Source of the DNA: Algoriphagus iocasae
Lineage (GTDB): Bacteria > Bacteroidota > Bacteroidia > Cytophagales > Cyclobacteriaceae
Direction: 5' to 3'
Length of the DNA stretch: 64,000 nt
NCBI RefSeq assembly: GCF_014206875.1
Contig: NZ_JACIJO010000002.1
Coordinates: 248,001-312,000, forward strand
A program made the position numbers and the translations under genes. The notes below the pieces were generated by a model. It had not been told where the DNA came from, searched no databases, and worked only from the letters and a program-made list of their open reading frames with translations. Below are positions 8,022 through 17,065 of this stretch, in pieces. Within the stretch, counting starts at the first letter, position 1; each line of letters begins with the position of its first letter.

Positions 8022-10421
8022 TTAAAACTTGATGGAATAACTAATACTTGGAAGAGGAACACCCAAAACGGCAAGTTTCAATGCCTGTGGTGGCGCTCCT
8101 AGTTGGTCTACAAAGAATAATGAGAATGGATTCTTGCGACCATATACGTTTAGAATTGAGAATGTCCAGTCTCCGTCAAAGAATTTTCCTTTTCCGTTGA
8201 GCTTGAAATTCACAGCCAAATCCAAACGATGGAAATCTGGCAGGCGCTGCTCATTTCTTCTATTGAAATAAGCGAGTGAATTGCCGGAATAGTCAAATTT
8301 TGCCTCTGGGAATGTCACCGGTCTTCCTGTGCTATATCCAAAGGTTGCTGAAATAGAAGTATTGGTACTGACCTTATAATTACCGATCAGAGTAACATCA
8401 TGCGGTTTGTCAAAATTGGAAGCATACCAGTCACCATCATTGATAATCTCCTCTTCAAATGGAGTGATCACTTGTCTTAAACTTCTGGAGTAAGTATAGG
8501 AAACCCAACCTGTCAATCTTCCCAGATTCTTTTTGACATACAATTCTACACCGTATGCTCTGCCATTTGCCGGCACCAATTCCGTTTCAATGTTATTCTG
8601 CAAAATCAGGTTTGCACCATCCTTGTATTCAATCACATTTTGAATGTCTTTGTAATAAACCTCGATGGAAGTTTCAAAGATGTTTCCTCTGAAATTGTTA
8701 TAGAATCCAAAAGAAACCTGATCTACAATCTGTGGCTTCAGGAAATTATCACTCAGCTTCCAAACATCTGTCGGTGCAATGGTCGCAGTGTTAGAAATCA
8801 AGTGGATAAACTGGTACATTTTATTATATCCAAGCTTGATAGAGCTGGATTTCGAAAATGAATAGCGCAAAGAACCTCTTGGTCCTAAACCTGTATAATT
8901 CTGGATTTCATCCCCATCCCCATAAGTAGTTTCACCAATCGCGTTTCCATCAGAAATAGGCTGATTTTCACCATATTGACGAACTATTCTAGGCCCGAAA
9001 TAGCTATACATATCATACCTCGCACCATAGGACATCCCGAATTTCTCTCCGATTTCAAATTCATGCTGAAAATGCACTCCGGATTCCCTGCCAAATTCAT
9101 CCTGCACCTTTTTCGGTAAAATCCCGGATTCCTCACCCATAGAAGGCACCAAGTCTCCAGGTTGCAATTCCAGATTTTTGAAATCACCACCCACAGTTAC
9201 TTTATTGGTTTCGCTGAATTGATAATAGAGATATGCTTTTATTCCGTAATCTTTGATGCCTGAGTTGAGGTCAAAATCATTGATTCCGGAACGGTTGAAA
9301 ATACTGTAATCATATTGGGTATAATACCCTAAAACTTCAAATCCAATCTGATCATTGACGATACTCTTCCACTGAAGGGAATGGCTGTTATTTTTCCAAG
9401 ATACTGTGGTGTCTGAGGAAAAAGCAAAATCATCATAGGAAGTATAGTAGCTATAAGTGAATTCATTTTTCTCAGATATTGGAGCAGAAATCACCAAGTT
9501 TCCATCATAGAAATTAGCCTGTGAGTTTTTCAGATCGGGATTGCTCAGAGCTCCCAAAAACCAATTGATATAAGAACCTCTGAAACCTCCACGTATGGAA
9601 ACTTTATCTTTTACAATAGGTCCATTGAATCCAACTTTCCCGGAGAAATTACTGACCATCAAATCGCCACCCCACTTAGCAATAGAACCTGCCTTTGGCT
9701 GAATATCCAAGATTGAAGAACCTCTTCCTCCAAATCTCGCCGGTATCACAGATTTATAAAGAGTAACTCCATTTACCGCGTCAGCATTAAATGAGGTAAA
9801 CAAACCAAAAAGGTGGGTAGGGTTATAAATTGGGGCACCTGCAAACTGGATCAAATTTTGGTCAGCACCGCCGCCTCTGACATTCAGACCTGCAGAAGCC
9901 TCTCCAACCTGACTCACGCCTGGAAGTGTAGCCATGGATCTGATGATATCCACTTCCCCCAAAAATGGAGGCAACTCTCGCATGGTATTCATGCTCATGG
10001 TAATCGCACCCATGTCAGTGGATCGGATATTCTTTTCCGGATCACTTCCATAAATCACAACATCATCCAGCTGGAAATCTTCCTGGAGCATCTTAATGGA
10101 AATACGCCCATCTCCTACAGCTGTGATCGGATAATCGATAGTGGTATATCCTACATATCGGAACTGAAGATTGTATTCCGCTCTATCTAAAATCAGTTCA
10201 AATGAGCCATTATTATCGGTAATTCGGTTGATTTCCAATTCCGGTACAGTGACTGTCGCTCCTACAAGAGCATCTCCGGTAATTTCATCAATGATTCTTC
10301 CTGAAATCTTAATTCCTTTCAACTGACCAATATCTCTCCCGACAACTTCACGTTTTACCTCAGTTTGGGAGAATCCCAAATGGCTTAGGAGCAAAAAGAA
10401 AACGAGTAATAGTTTTTTCAT
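8022..10421 (-). CDS. TonB-dependent receptor with N-terminal carboxypeptidase-like regulatory domain
   Basis: Outer-membrane active transporter of 799 residues. Order seen: signal peptide (MKKLLLVFFLLLSHLGFSQ), a carboxypeptidase-regulatory-like beta sandwich at about 37-115 (ISGRIIDEITGDALVGATV), a plug domain at about 125-235 (LPPFLGEVDIIRSMATLPG), then a 22-strand type barrel ending in an aromatic strand (SISYSIKF). It is shorter than SusC-type receptors (about 1000 residues) and no SusD follows, so it is not a glycan PUL receptor of that kind. No FecR-interacting signalling domain is obvious. The cargo is unknown. Second gene in the operon, 9 bases after the TIG/kelch lipoprotein gene. 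Confidence 0.92.
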   Translation of the reverse strand: MKKLLLVFFLLLSHLGFSQTEVKREVVGRDIGQLKGIKISGRIIDEITGDALVGATVTVPELEINRITDNNGSFELILDRAEYNLQFRYVGYTTIDYPITAVGDGRISIKMLQEDFQLDDVVIYGSDPEKNIRSTDMGAITMSMNTMRELPPFLGEVDIIRSMATLPGVSQVGEASAGLNVRGGGADQNLIQFAGAPIYNPTHLFGLFTSFNADAVNGVTLYKSVIPARFGGRGSSILDIQPKAGSIAKWGGDLMVSNFSGKVGFNGPIVKDKVSIRGGFRGSYINWFLGALSNPDLKNSQANFYDGNLVISAPISEKNEFTYSYYTSYDDFAFSSDTTVSWKNNSHSLQWKSIVNDQIGFEVLGYYTQYDYSIFNRSGINDFDLNSGIKDYGIKAYLYYQFSETNKVTVGGDFKNLELQPGDLVPSMGEESGILPKKVQDEFGRESGVHFQHEFEIGEKFGMSYGARYDMYSYFGPRIVRQYGENQPISDGNAIGETTYGDGDEIQNYTGLGPRGSLRYSFSKSSSIKLGYNKMYQFIHLISNTATIAPTDVWKLSDNFLKPQIVDQVSFGFYNNFRGNIFETSIEVYYKDIQNVIEYKDGANLILQNNIETELVPANGRAYGVELYVKKNLGRLTGWVSYTYSRSLRQVITPFEEEIINDGDWYASNFDKPHDVTLIGNYKVSTNTSISATFGYSTGRPVTFPEAKFDYSGNSLAYFNRRNEQRLPDFHRLDLAVNFKLNGKGKFFDGDWTFSILNVYGRKNPFSLFFVDQLGAPPQALKLAVLGVPLPSISYSIKF

Positions 10422-10430
10422 AATCTGCGA

Positions 10431-11888
10431 TTAAAGTCCATTAGGGTCAAACTTGTACAAATTGATTGGGTAGTTTCCTGCGAGCGTAATTTCAGGCATT
10501 CTCATAATGTATAGGAATCCATCTTTTTCGAAATGTGCCACTGTAAAGTCCTGAGGAAAACCAGAAATATCATTTTTCGAAGTCCACTTCATTGAATTCA
10601 AATCCAATTCCCAAATTGAACTTACTCTCTTAAATAATCCCACATAAGCCTTATTCCCAATTACTTGCCCCAAACCATACCCTTGGCCAAGTGATCCAGG
10701 ATAGACGCCTATTTTAGACCAGACTCCAGATGAAGTGGTATATAGCCAAAGATTAGCCTCACTATCAATCACATAAAGATTATTTTGATAAACAAAGTTG
10801 GCATTACTTGCATTAAAAGAGACAGGACTATCCGGTAAAAATGACCAGGATCCAGTATTAGGGTTATACTTTCTAAGTCCAAAAACATTTCCTGTTTTAC
10901 CTCCCAAAACATAAAGACTCCCATTTGATTCGAATGCGATCGATTCTAAACTTTCAAATGGTAGATCTTTTAGCTGTTCAAAATTTCCCTCATTAATCTT
11001 CCAAAAAGAATAATTAACCTCATATGGATTTGGAACCAATCCTGCAGAACCTCCTCCCAGATAATTTTTTGTAGAAAACGCAAAGGATCTTGGACTGCCT
11101 GGGAAAGGCATTTCTTTCCATGTCTTCGAGCCTATTTCGAATTGTTGGATTTTAGTGTAGAAACTGTTTTTTGATACCGTTCCCAAACCGACATTTAAAC
11201 CTGCCGTTGTTTGAAAAAATACATTATCATAAATTCTAACAGATTCAGGAAACTTACTTATCAATTCATATGTACCGATCTGGTATTCAAAATTTATAGG
11301 AAAAGTGAGAATCTTGTCTTGAACCTCCACTCTGATAGGAACTGATACCCCAGAAGCTGGAGGAATTGTCACATGAAGCCTGGATTCAAAATCGATCTTG
11401 GTGATTGCCGCTTCAGAATTTCCGAAAAATACTCGAGTGTCTTCTGTGAAATTTTGACCTAATATGATCATTTCATTTCCTACCAGTCCAAATGCGGGAG
11501 AGTATGAATTGATTACAGGACTCAGCGTTTTCAATTCAATGATATTACCGAATTGGATTTCTCCGCCTAAGTCCATAAAGGCTTTTGCGAAATAGGTTTT
11601 AGAATTAGTGAATCCGTTAGACTCACCAATAAATTTTCCCGGTCCTTCTTTAACACCCAATGAAATAATGATTGGGGAGGAAAAATTTTCATCCTCAGAA
11701 AGATAAAAACCATGGTCGCTAAGACTAATGTTCTGATTGGTTAACAATCGACCTAGAATCCTGACATTTTCACTACTCGTATACAGGACCTCTTCGGTCA
11801 CCAAAATAACAGAGTCAGTTTCTTCGTCAGTGCAAGCCCATCCCGTGAAAAGCAATAGTAAAATGCTCAGAGATAGAAGTTTTCGCAT
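10431..11888 (-). CDS. IPT/TIG and kelch-repeat lipoprotein
   Basis: Predicted surface or outer-membrane lipoprotein of 485 residues with lipobox Cys19 (FTGWAC). After an N-terminal beta domain, an IPT/TIG immunoglobulin-like fold is seen at about 125-200 (INSYSPAFGLVGNEMIILG...FFGNSEA). The C-terminal 280 residues look like kelch-type beta-propeller blades (SLYVLGGKTG, LRKYNPNTGSWSFLP, LWLYTTSSGVWSKI, IWELDLNSMKWT). Such proteins usually bind ligands or other proteins. As first gene of the operon, with its own promoter, it may capture the ligand for the receptor; that is inference. Confidence 0.8.
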   Translation of the reverse strand: MRKLLSLSILLLLFTGWACTDEETDSVILVTEEVLYTSSENVRILGRLLTNQNISLSDHGFYLSEDENFSSPIIISLGVKEGPGKFIGESNGFTNSKTYFAKAFMDLGGEIQFGNIIELKTLSPVINSYSPAFGLVGNEMIILGQNFTEDTRVFFGNSEAAITKIDFESRLHVTIPPASGVSVPIRVEVQDKILTFPINFEYQIGTYELISKFPESVRIYDNVFFQTTAGLNVGLGTVSKNSFYTKIQQFEIGSKTWKEMPFPGSPRSFAFSTKNYLGGGSAGLVPNPYEVNYSFWKINEGNFEQLKDLPFESLESIAFESNGSLYVLGGKTGNVFGLRKYNPNTGSWSFLPDSPVSFNASNANFVYQNNLYVIDSEANLWLYTTSSGVWSKIGVYPGSLGQGYGLGQVIGNKAYVGLFKRVSSIWELDLNSMKWTSKNDISGFPQDFTVAHFEKDGFLYIMRMPEITLAGNYPINLYKFDPNGL

Positions 11889-11917
11889 AGAGTATTTGGT
11901 AGAAATTAAAATTCAAC

Positions 11918-11947
11918 CAAAAATATAGAAATCCGCATCTTAAACAA
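11918..11947 (-). promoter_or_regulatory. Bacteroidota-type promoter of the TIG/kelch-TonB-DUF4249 operon
   Basis: On the minus strand TTG, a 19-base spacer and TATTTTTG are seen, matching the -33/-7 consensus of Bacteroidota RpoD (TTG...TAnnTTTG). The expected transcription start is near 11911, giving a leader of about 23 bases before the ATG at 11888. The remaining 180 bases to 12128 are very AT-rich and hold nothing else I can support. Confidence 0.65.
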
Positions 11948-12128
11948 GATGACTTGAATTTAAAAATTGAGTTATTTAGAATATTAGGGCAAAAAATTAT
12001 AGAATCAGCAATAAAAACAATACTTTATTGAAAAGAGAGGGTAAAAAAATAAAGAATTTAATATTTTTTTTTGACAGAATTTCAAAATGTGATTCCAATC
12101 ATTCCCAACCTTATGCCAAAAGGAGTCC

Positions 12129-12839
12129 TTAAATAAACTCGAGTAAAAAGCCTTTCACAATGTTCCTGTAAGTTTCATGCGAAGAACCATCTTCATTTTT
12201 TATAAAAATTTCTACAATCTCAATTCCTGATTTCTGGAATGAAAAACTTACTATTTCACGTATTACTTTTTGACCTGGTCTATCTCGGATGACGAACTTT
12301 ATTCTAGGGAATAAACCATGTCCCTCGGCGATCAATACAAAATCCAACATTTGCCGCTCTGGCAAAATCACCCAAAACATACCTGAATCGGAAAGTAATC
12401 TTGATACTTTCCCCGCCAATTCTTCAAAAGAAAGGGAATCGGTGTGTAATGCCTGATTCCTTTTTGAATCTTTCGCTTTTAAATGATCCGGAAAATAGGG
12501 CGGGTTGCTGACTATTAAATCAAAAGATTGATCGGATTTAAAATCCTGAAAAAATCCCTGCCAGAGAGTGAGCCTATCTTTAAACTTGCTTTCGGAAAAA
12601 TTCCCTTGGGCCTGCTTTGCAGCAGATTCATCAAGTTCTACGGCTGTCAATATGGAATCTGTATGTCGCTGGGCGAGCATTAATGCAATCACACCTGTCC
12701 CAGTTCCCACATCCAAAATTCTATTCGGGTTTTGAGAGGTTGCCAATCCACCTAGTAAGACTGCATCGGTGCTGATTTTCATAGCGCATCGATCCTGATG
12801 CACCCTGAATTGTTGAAACTGAAACCAAGTGTTGGGCAT
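12129..12839 (-). CDS. trmN6: tRNA1(Val) (adenine(37)-N6)-methyltransferase
   Basis: SAM-dependent methyltransferase of 236 residues that methylates N6 of adenine 37 in tRNA-Val. SAM-binding motif I is LDVGTGTGV at 42-50 and the N6-adenine methylase catalytic motif is NPPY at 112-115. The N-terminus FQFQQFRVHQDRCAMKISTDAVLLG is the family hallmark; the segment with Lys21, Thr24 and Asp25 is typical of YfiC. The start codon overlaps the stop of the upstream gene by one base (TGATG), so the two are translationally coupled. Confidence 0.88.
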   Translation of the reverse strand: MPNTWFQFQQFRVHQDRCAMKISTDAVLLGGLATSQNPNRILDVGTGTGVIALMLAQRHTDSILTAVELDESAAKQAQGNFSESKFKDRLTLWQGFFQDFKSDQSFDLIVSNPPYFPDHLKAKDSKRNQALHTDSLSFEELAGKVSRLLSDSGMFWVILPERQMLDFVLIAEGHGLFPRIKFVIRDRPGQKVIREIVSFSFQKSGIEIVEIFIKNEDGSSHETYRNIVKGFLLEFI

Positions 12840-13441
12840 CAGGTTCTAACTTTACTGAGAAAACTCAAATTAAATCTTGGCTTGTCATCCATTACGTTCA
12901 GATCATCCTCAGAAACTCTTTTGACACTCTCGATGGTATAAAATGCTTTTTCATCCAAGCTTTTTACTTTCTCAATGAATTTTGCCAAGGCATCTCTTTT
13001 CATAACAGTGAAGGTCAACTGCACTTTCCCATATCTTCCTTCCGCACCTACGTTTGTAAATCGGAAATTCTCCTCCTTCATATATTCCATCAATTCAGGA
13101 TTTGGTTTTGGAGTGATGATTCGAACCAGCACTCTTCCCAAAGCGAGTTTTTCCTCAAAAAACATCCCTACATATGTTCCTGTACCAAAGCCAGCTGCAT
13201 ATGCGATATAGGACATAGGATTGGAAATATTCTGAAAAATCTGACCAATCGCCAATAACCAAATGAGTGCCTCAAAAAACCCAAGAATTGGTGCGATGTT
13301 TTTCTTCCCATTCATCATAAACATGATGCGAAGCGTATTGATCGATACATCTCCGACCCTAGCAGTAAAAATCAGAAGAGGCATAATCAGATAGTTGAAT
13401 AAATTCTCTGATACGCCTAAGGAAAGCATAAATTCTTGCAT
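12839..13441 (-). CDS. DUF5698/DUF2179 membrane protein (UPF0316)
   Basis: Membrane protein of 200 residues: about three transmembrane helices in the first 100 residues (LLIFTARVGDVSINTLRIMF, ILGFFEALIWLLAIGQIF, SYIAYAAGFGTGTYVGMFFEE) and a soluble C-terminal DUF2179-like alpha/beta domain. RVGDVSxxTLR is the signature of the UPF0316/DUF5698 family. Function is not established; DUF2179 domains have been proposed to bind nucleotides. Overlaps trmN6 by one base. Confidence 0.8.
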   Translation of the reverse strand: MQEFMLSLGVSENLFNYLIMPLLIFTARVGDVSINTLRIMFMMNGKKNIAPILGFFEALIWLLAIGQIFQNISNPMSYIAYAAGFGTGTYVGMFFEEKLALGRVLVRIITPKPNPELMEYMKEENFRFTNVGAEGRYGKVQLTFTVMKRDALAKFIEKVKSLDEKAFYTIESVKRVSEDDLNVMDDKPRFNLSFLSKVRT

Positions 13442-13498
13442 GATTCAGTCTATTTAAAGGTCAGGCAAAATTAAGGAATGCAGGTGGATTTAAACCTA

Positions 13499-14665
13499 TC
13501 AGATCTTCAGATCTCTTCCTGCAGCCATCCCAAATCCGGTAAACAAAACCGAGAAAAAAATCAAAAACCAGATCAGGATATTCCAAGAACCAAACAGGTC
13601 CAAAGAAACCCCAAATAAAATCGGACCTAATGCAGCAAGATAATAGCCGGAAGATTGAACCATCGCGGAGAGTTTAGCAGTAGTCTGATCCTCTGCTGTC
13701 CTGAGTGAAATCAATGTATATGCGATGCTCAAACTAGCTCCCATTCCCAATCCAATCACCGTGAGTGACAGATAAGTCATTATTTCTGACTCTAAAAAAA
13801 GCCCTAAAAATCCGATAATATAGCCTATCCCTACCCCTAAAATCACTCCTGACTGTTCCTTTAATCGGATCAATATGGATGGTGCAAAGTAAGAACCCAC
13901 CAAAGAAATCAATTGCATAATGGAGGAAACTGCCCCAGCTTCTACCGGTGACCAGCCTCTGGCTATCAGCATATCTGGAAGCCAAGCTGTCAAAGTAAAA
14001 TACATCACCGATTGGCAGCCCATAAAAATGGTGATTTGCCAGGCGAGTTTTGATTTCCAGACATTTTTAGCCTTTGCCAAGCTGGTACTCATTCCTGCCT
14101 TTGGTCTGGTCAATTGAGGAATCCAAAAAAATAAAGCTATGACCATAAAAATAGCCCAAGAAGATAAAGATCCTCTCCAACCAAAATTCAGATCTACCGC
14201 TATTGGCACTGAAAATCCTGCAGCAATAGCTGCAAACAAGGACATCATGGTTGCCAAAAGGGCTGTCATTAATCCCAGCTTTTGAGGTAGTCTTACTTTG
14301 ATCAGGGGAATCAACAAAACATTAGCAATCACAATTCCTATTCCTGTGAGAGCAGTACCAAAAAGTAAGAGTTCGATGCCCCCCAGAACTCTAAGGACTA
14401 CTCCAATCGTCAAAATTAAAATCCCCAAAAACACAGCTCGTCCCATTCCCAACTTTTTCCCTATTGCAGGTGCAAAAAGCGAAAAGGTCGCAAATGTCAA
14501 TAAAGGCAAGGTGGTCAGAAATCCTGCCAGTCCATTGGAAAGCCCAAGGTCCTCTCGGATAAAAGGAATTAGCGGTCCTACTGAAGCAATGGAAGTCCTG
14601 AGATTGATAGAAATCAAAAGAATTCCGGTGATCAGAAGTGACTGGGAAGGCAGGGCTTTAGACAA
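13499..14665 (-). CDS. MFS transporter, CynX/NimT-like
   Basis: Twelve-helix major facilitator of 388 residues. The opening ITGILLISINLRTSIASVGPLI and the loop after helix 2 (APAIGKKLGMGRAVFLG) match the cyanate permease CynX / nitroimidazole transporter NimT group. Other members carry small organic anions or drugs; the substrate here cannot be assigned. It lies 30 bases downstream of ferrochelatase on the same strand and may be co-transcribed with it. Confidence 0.8.
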   Translation of the reverse strand: MSKALPSQSLLITGILLISINLRTSIASVGPLIPFIREDLGLSNGLAGFLTTLPLLTFATFSLFAPAIGKKLGMGRAVFLGILILTIGVVLRVLGGIELLLFGTALTGIGIVIANVLLIPLIKVRLPQKLGLMTALLATMMSLFAAIAAGFSVPIAVDLNFGWRGSLSSWAIFMVIALFFWIPQLTRPKAGMSTSLAKAKNVWKSKLAWQITIFMGCQSVMYFTLTAWLPDMLIARGWSPVEAGAVSSIMQLISLVGSYFAPSILIRLKEQSGVILGVGIGYIIGFLGLFLESEIMTYLSLTVIGLGMGASLSIAYTLISLRTAEDQTTAKLSAMVQSSGYYLAALGPILFGVSLDLFGSWNILIWFLIFFSVLFTGFGMAAGRDLKI

Positions 14666-14695
14666 GGTAGTGGATCAAAAATTAGAAGACTGAAA

Positions 14696-15724
14696 TCAGG
14701 TTTTGGAATGAACTAAGTCTACCACACAATCTACCCAAGTATCTCTTGAGTTTAAACTTGGAACCAAATCCCAATGTTCTCCACCTTGCTCTTCAAATTG
14801 CTCTTTGTATTCCTGCCCCACTTCTACCGTAGTTTCCAGACAATCTGCCACAAAGGCGGGTGAAAACACCAATACTTTTTTCACTCCTTCACCAGACAGC
14901 TTTTTGATCATGTCCTCCGTGTATGGCTGAACCCAAGGATCGTTTCCTAGTCGGGACTGAAAACAAGTCACTACTTTTTCCGCAGGTAACCCAAGCTGCT
15001 CTGCAATCAAACGAGTGGTTTGAAAACATTGAGCTCTATAGCAGAATTGATTATTTGGACCATACTTATTACAGCATCCTCCAAGTTGACAATAATTATC
15101 AACCGACCCTTTTTTAATCTGTCGCTCAGGAAGCCCATGATAGGAGAATAAATAGCGGTCATATTCACGCTTTTCCATCATTTCCTGCCCTAGTTCTTTC
15201 CAGGCTTTGACAAATAATGGATGCTCAATAAAATTACTGATAAACGTAATTTCAGGGATAATCTGCCATCCTCTGGCGATTTCCATGACCTTGTCGATTA
15301 CCGAACCATTGGTCGCTGAAGCATATTGTGGAAATAAAGGAACAACAATAATTTTTTTGACTTTCGCCTTCATTAATTCTTCCAGCGCAGATTCTATAGA
15401 AGGACTTTGGTAGCGCATGCCCATTGCCACGACATAGTCAGAAGCGTCCAATTTTTGAATCAGTTTTGCTTTGAGGTCCTCTGTATGAAAAAGCAAAGGA
15501 GATCCTCTATCTGTCCAAAGTTTCCGGTATTCCGCAGCGGATTTGGGAGAACGAAAAGGTGCAATAATTAAATTCACTAGCATCCACCTAGGGATTGCAG
15601 GGATATCAATCACTCGTCCATCCATCAGGAATTCACGCAAATACTTCCTTACATCTCCAGTAGCCGTACTATCGGGAGTTCCCAAATTGACCAGCAATAC
15701 GCCGGTTTTTCCGGTTTTGACCAT
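14696..15724 (-). CDS. hemH: ferrochelatase
   Basis: Inserts ferrous iron into protoporphyrin IX (or coproporphyrin) in the last steps of haem synthesis. Family motifs: LLVNLGTPDS at 10-19, SYHGLPE with catalytic His196, and DCLETTVEV with Glu297. Length 342 is normal. Residues 212-233 carry five Cys (212, 217, 218, 228, 233; pattern C-x4-CC-x9-C-x4-C). Some bacterial ferrochelatases hold a [2Fe-2S] cluster, so this segment is a candidate, but this is inference. First gene of a unit with the MFS transporter; a promoter-like site lies 35 bases upstream. Confidence 0.93.
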   Translation of the reverse strand: MVKTGKTGVLLVNLGTPDSTATGDVRKYLREFLMDGRVIDIPAIPRWMLVNLIIAPFRSPKSAAEYRKLWTDRGSPLLFHTEDLKAKLIQKLDASDYVVAMGMRYQSPSIESALEELMKAKVKKIIVVPLFPQYASATNGSVIDKVMEIARGWQIIPEITFISNFIEHPLFVKAWKELGQEMMEKREYDRYLFSYHGLPERQIKKGSVDNYCQLGGCCNKYGPNNQFCYRAQCFQTTRLIAEQLGLPAEKVVTCFQSRLGNDPWVQPYTEDMIKKLSGEGVKKVLVFSPAFVADCLETTVEVGQEYKEQFEEQGGEHWDLVPSLNSRDTWVDCVVDLVHSKT

Positions 15725-15758
15725 TTTTATTTGATTGTGGGTAATTCGATTGACAACC

Positions 15759-15790
15759 CAAAATTACATCCGATTGTTAACTTAAGCCAA
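15759..15790 (-). promoter_or_regulatory. Possible promoter of hemH
   Basis: TAATTTTG on the minus strand (15766-15759) fits the Bacteroidota -7 box TAnnTTTG. A TTG lies 21 bases upstream, slightly longer than the usual 17-20 spacing. The start codon is about 28 bases after the expected transcription start. Confidence 0.45.
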
Positions 15791-15823
15791 TTGATCTTTT
15801 AAATGTGTCATTGAAATATCAAC

Positions 15824-17059
15824 TCACATTTTGAGCTTTTGAGCCCAATTCATAGCTGGACCAGATCCAATGCTGGAAATCAAAGCCAAAATTACCAATC
15901 CAATAAACAGGGATTCCGACACCAAACCAGTCTCTAAAGCGATCAATCCCAAGATGATATCCATACTTCCTCTGGTACTCAGACCAAATCCAACAATTAT
16001 CGATTCTTTTCTCGAAATTCCGGCATATCGACCTCCGATATATGCTCCAAAATACTTCGCCAACAATCCCAAAATTACCACCACACCAGTGACTCCCGGA
16101 TCAAATGCCTCAACGAAATTGACTTTGAGTCCAATGGAAACAAAAAATATCGGTGCGAAAATATTATTGATAAACTGGTGGAGAATTTCCTTGGCTTTCT
16201 CTGTTAGGTATTCAGAATCACCCAAAGCTACTCCGATGATAAATGCTCCGAAAATGGCATGAATCCCGATAAACTCAGTAAAAGAAGCAGCCAGGAAACA
16301 GATGGCCAATGACAAAGAAAGTAAACCACCTGGCCATGCCAAATTCTTATTGATCCAAGGCAAAACTCCATTGATCATACCTTTACCTAGCGTCAGCATA
16401 AAGAAGGTAAAGAACAAGGTCAGCCCAATGGTTGGCCAAACACCAAGCCCTTCTGCCCCTGATTCAGAAAGTGACAATATCACAGAAAATACAATCCAAC
16501 CTAAAATGTCCACGATCATTGCCGCAGCTATAATCAAAAGACCTGTTTGAGTCTTAAATATCCCCAAATCCATTAAAATCCGGGCCACTACTGCCAAAGC
16601 TGTAATGGAAATCGCCAAACCAAAAAAGGTCGATGCAACAGCCCTGTCATTGATATTCACGCCCAAAAACTCAGGAAATGCATAGGCTAATACAAACCCT
16701 GCTATAATGGGCAAGACCATCGAAGCAGTGGCAATTTTCAAGGCGTTTTTACCTTGATTCCATACGACTTGAAGTTCAACTTCCAAGCCTGCTATAAACA
16801 ATAAAAGGACCACGGAAATCTGGACAAAACCATCTAAAGCCACATTGGCCATTTCATGTGAACCGAATAAGTAATCTTGAGCTCCTGGAAACAGCGTTCC
16901 CAAGATTGTGGGACCTAAAATGATCCCAGCGATAATCTCGCCGACCACTGCTGGTAGTTTAAACTTTCGTGCTAATTCTGCGAAGACTCTTGCCATGATC
17001 AGCATGGCTGCAAGCTGGAGGAGTAAATTGATAACCTCCTTATGGTTTAATGTTTCCAT
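15824..17059 (-). CDS. cation:proton antiporter, CPA2 family
   Basis: Inner-membrane antiporter of 411 residues with about 12-13 transmembrane helices (Na+/H+ exchanger domain of the CPA2/KefB type). Family features: AVVGEIIAGIILGPTILG in helices 2-3, and the helix ending AAMIVDILGW, where the Asp is in the ion-binding region. No C-terminal RCK/TrkA domain is attached. Transported ion (Na+ or K+) cannot be fixed. It follows the universal stress protein gene by 6 bases, so the two form an operon and the stress protein may regulate transport. Confidence 0.88.
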   Translation of the reverse strand: METLNHKEVINLLLQLAAMLIMARVFAELARKFKLPAVVGEIIAGIILGPTILGTLFPGAQDYLFGSHEMANVALDGFVQISVVLLLFIAGLEVELQVVWNQGKNALKIATASMVLPIIAGFVLAYAFPEFLGVNINDRAVASTFFGLAISITALAVVARILMDLGIFKTQTGLLIIAAAMIVDILGWIVFSVILSLSESGAEGLGVWPTIGLTLFFTFFMLTLGKGMINGVLPWINKNLAWPGGLLSLSLAICFLAASFTEFIGIHAIFGAFIIGVALGDSEYLTEKAKEILHQFINNIFAPIFFVSIGLKVNFVEAFDPGVTGVVVILGLLAKYFGAYIGGRYAGISRKESIIVGFGLSTRGSMDIILGLIALETGLVSESLFIGLVILALISSIGSGPAMNWAQKLKM

Positions 17060-17065
17060 GGGAGA

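Noticed and set aside
8022..10421. Possible SusC/SusD polysaccharide utilisation locus
   Set aside because: The receptor is about 200 residues short of SusC type, no SusD-like gene follows and the neighbouring lipoproteins are DUF4249. The sulfatase is 28 kb away.
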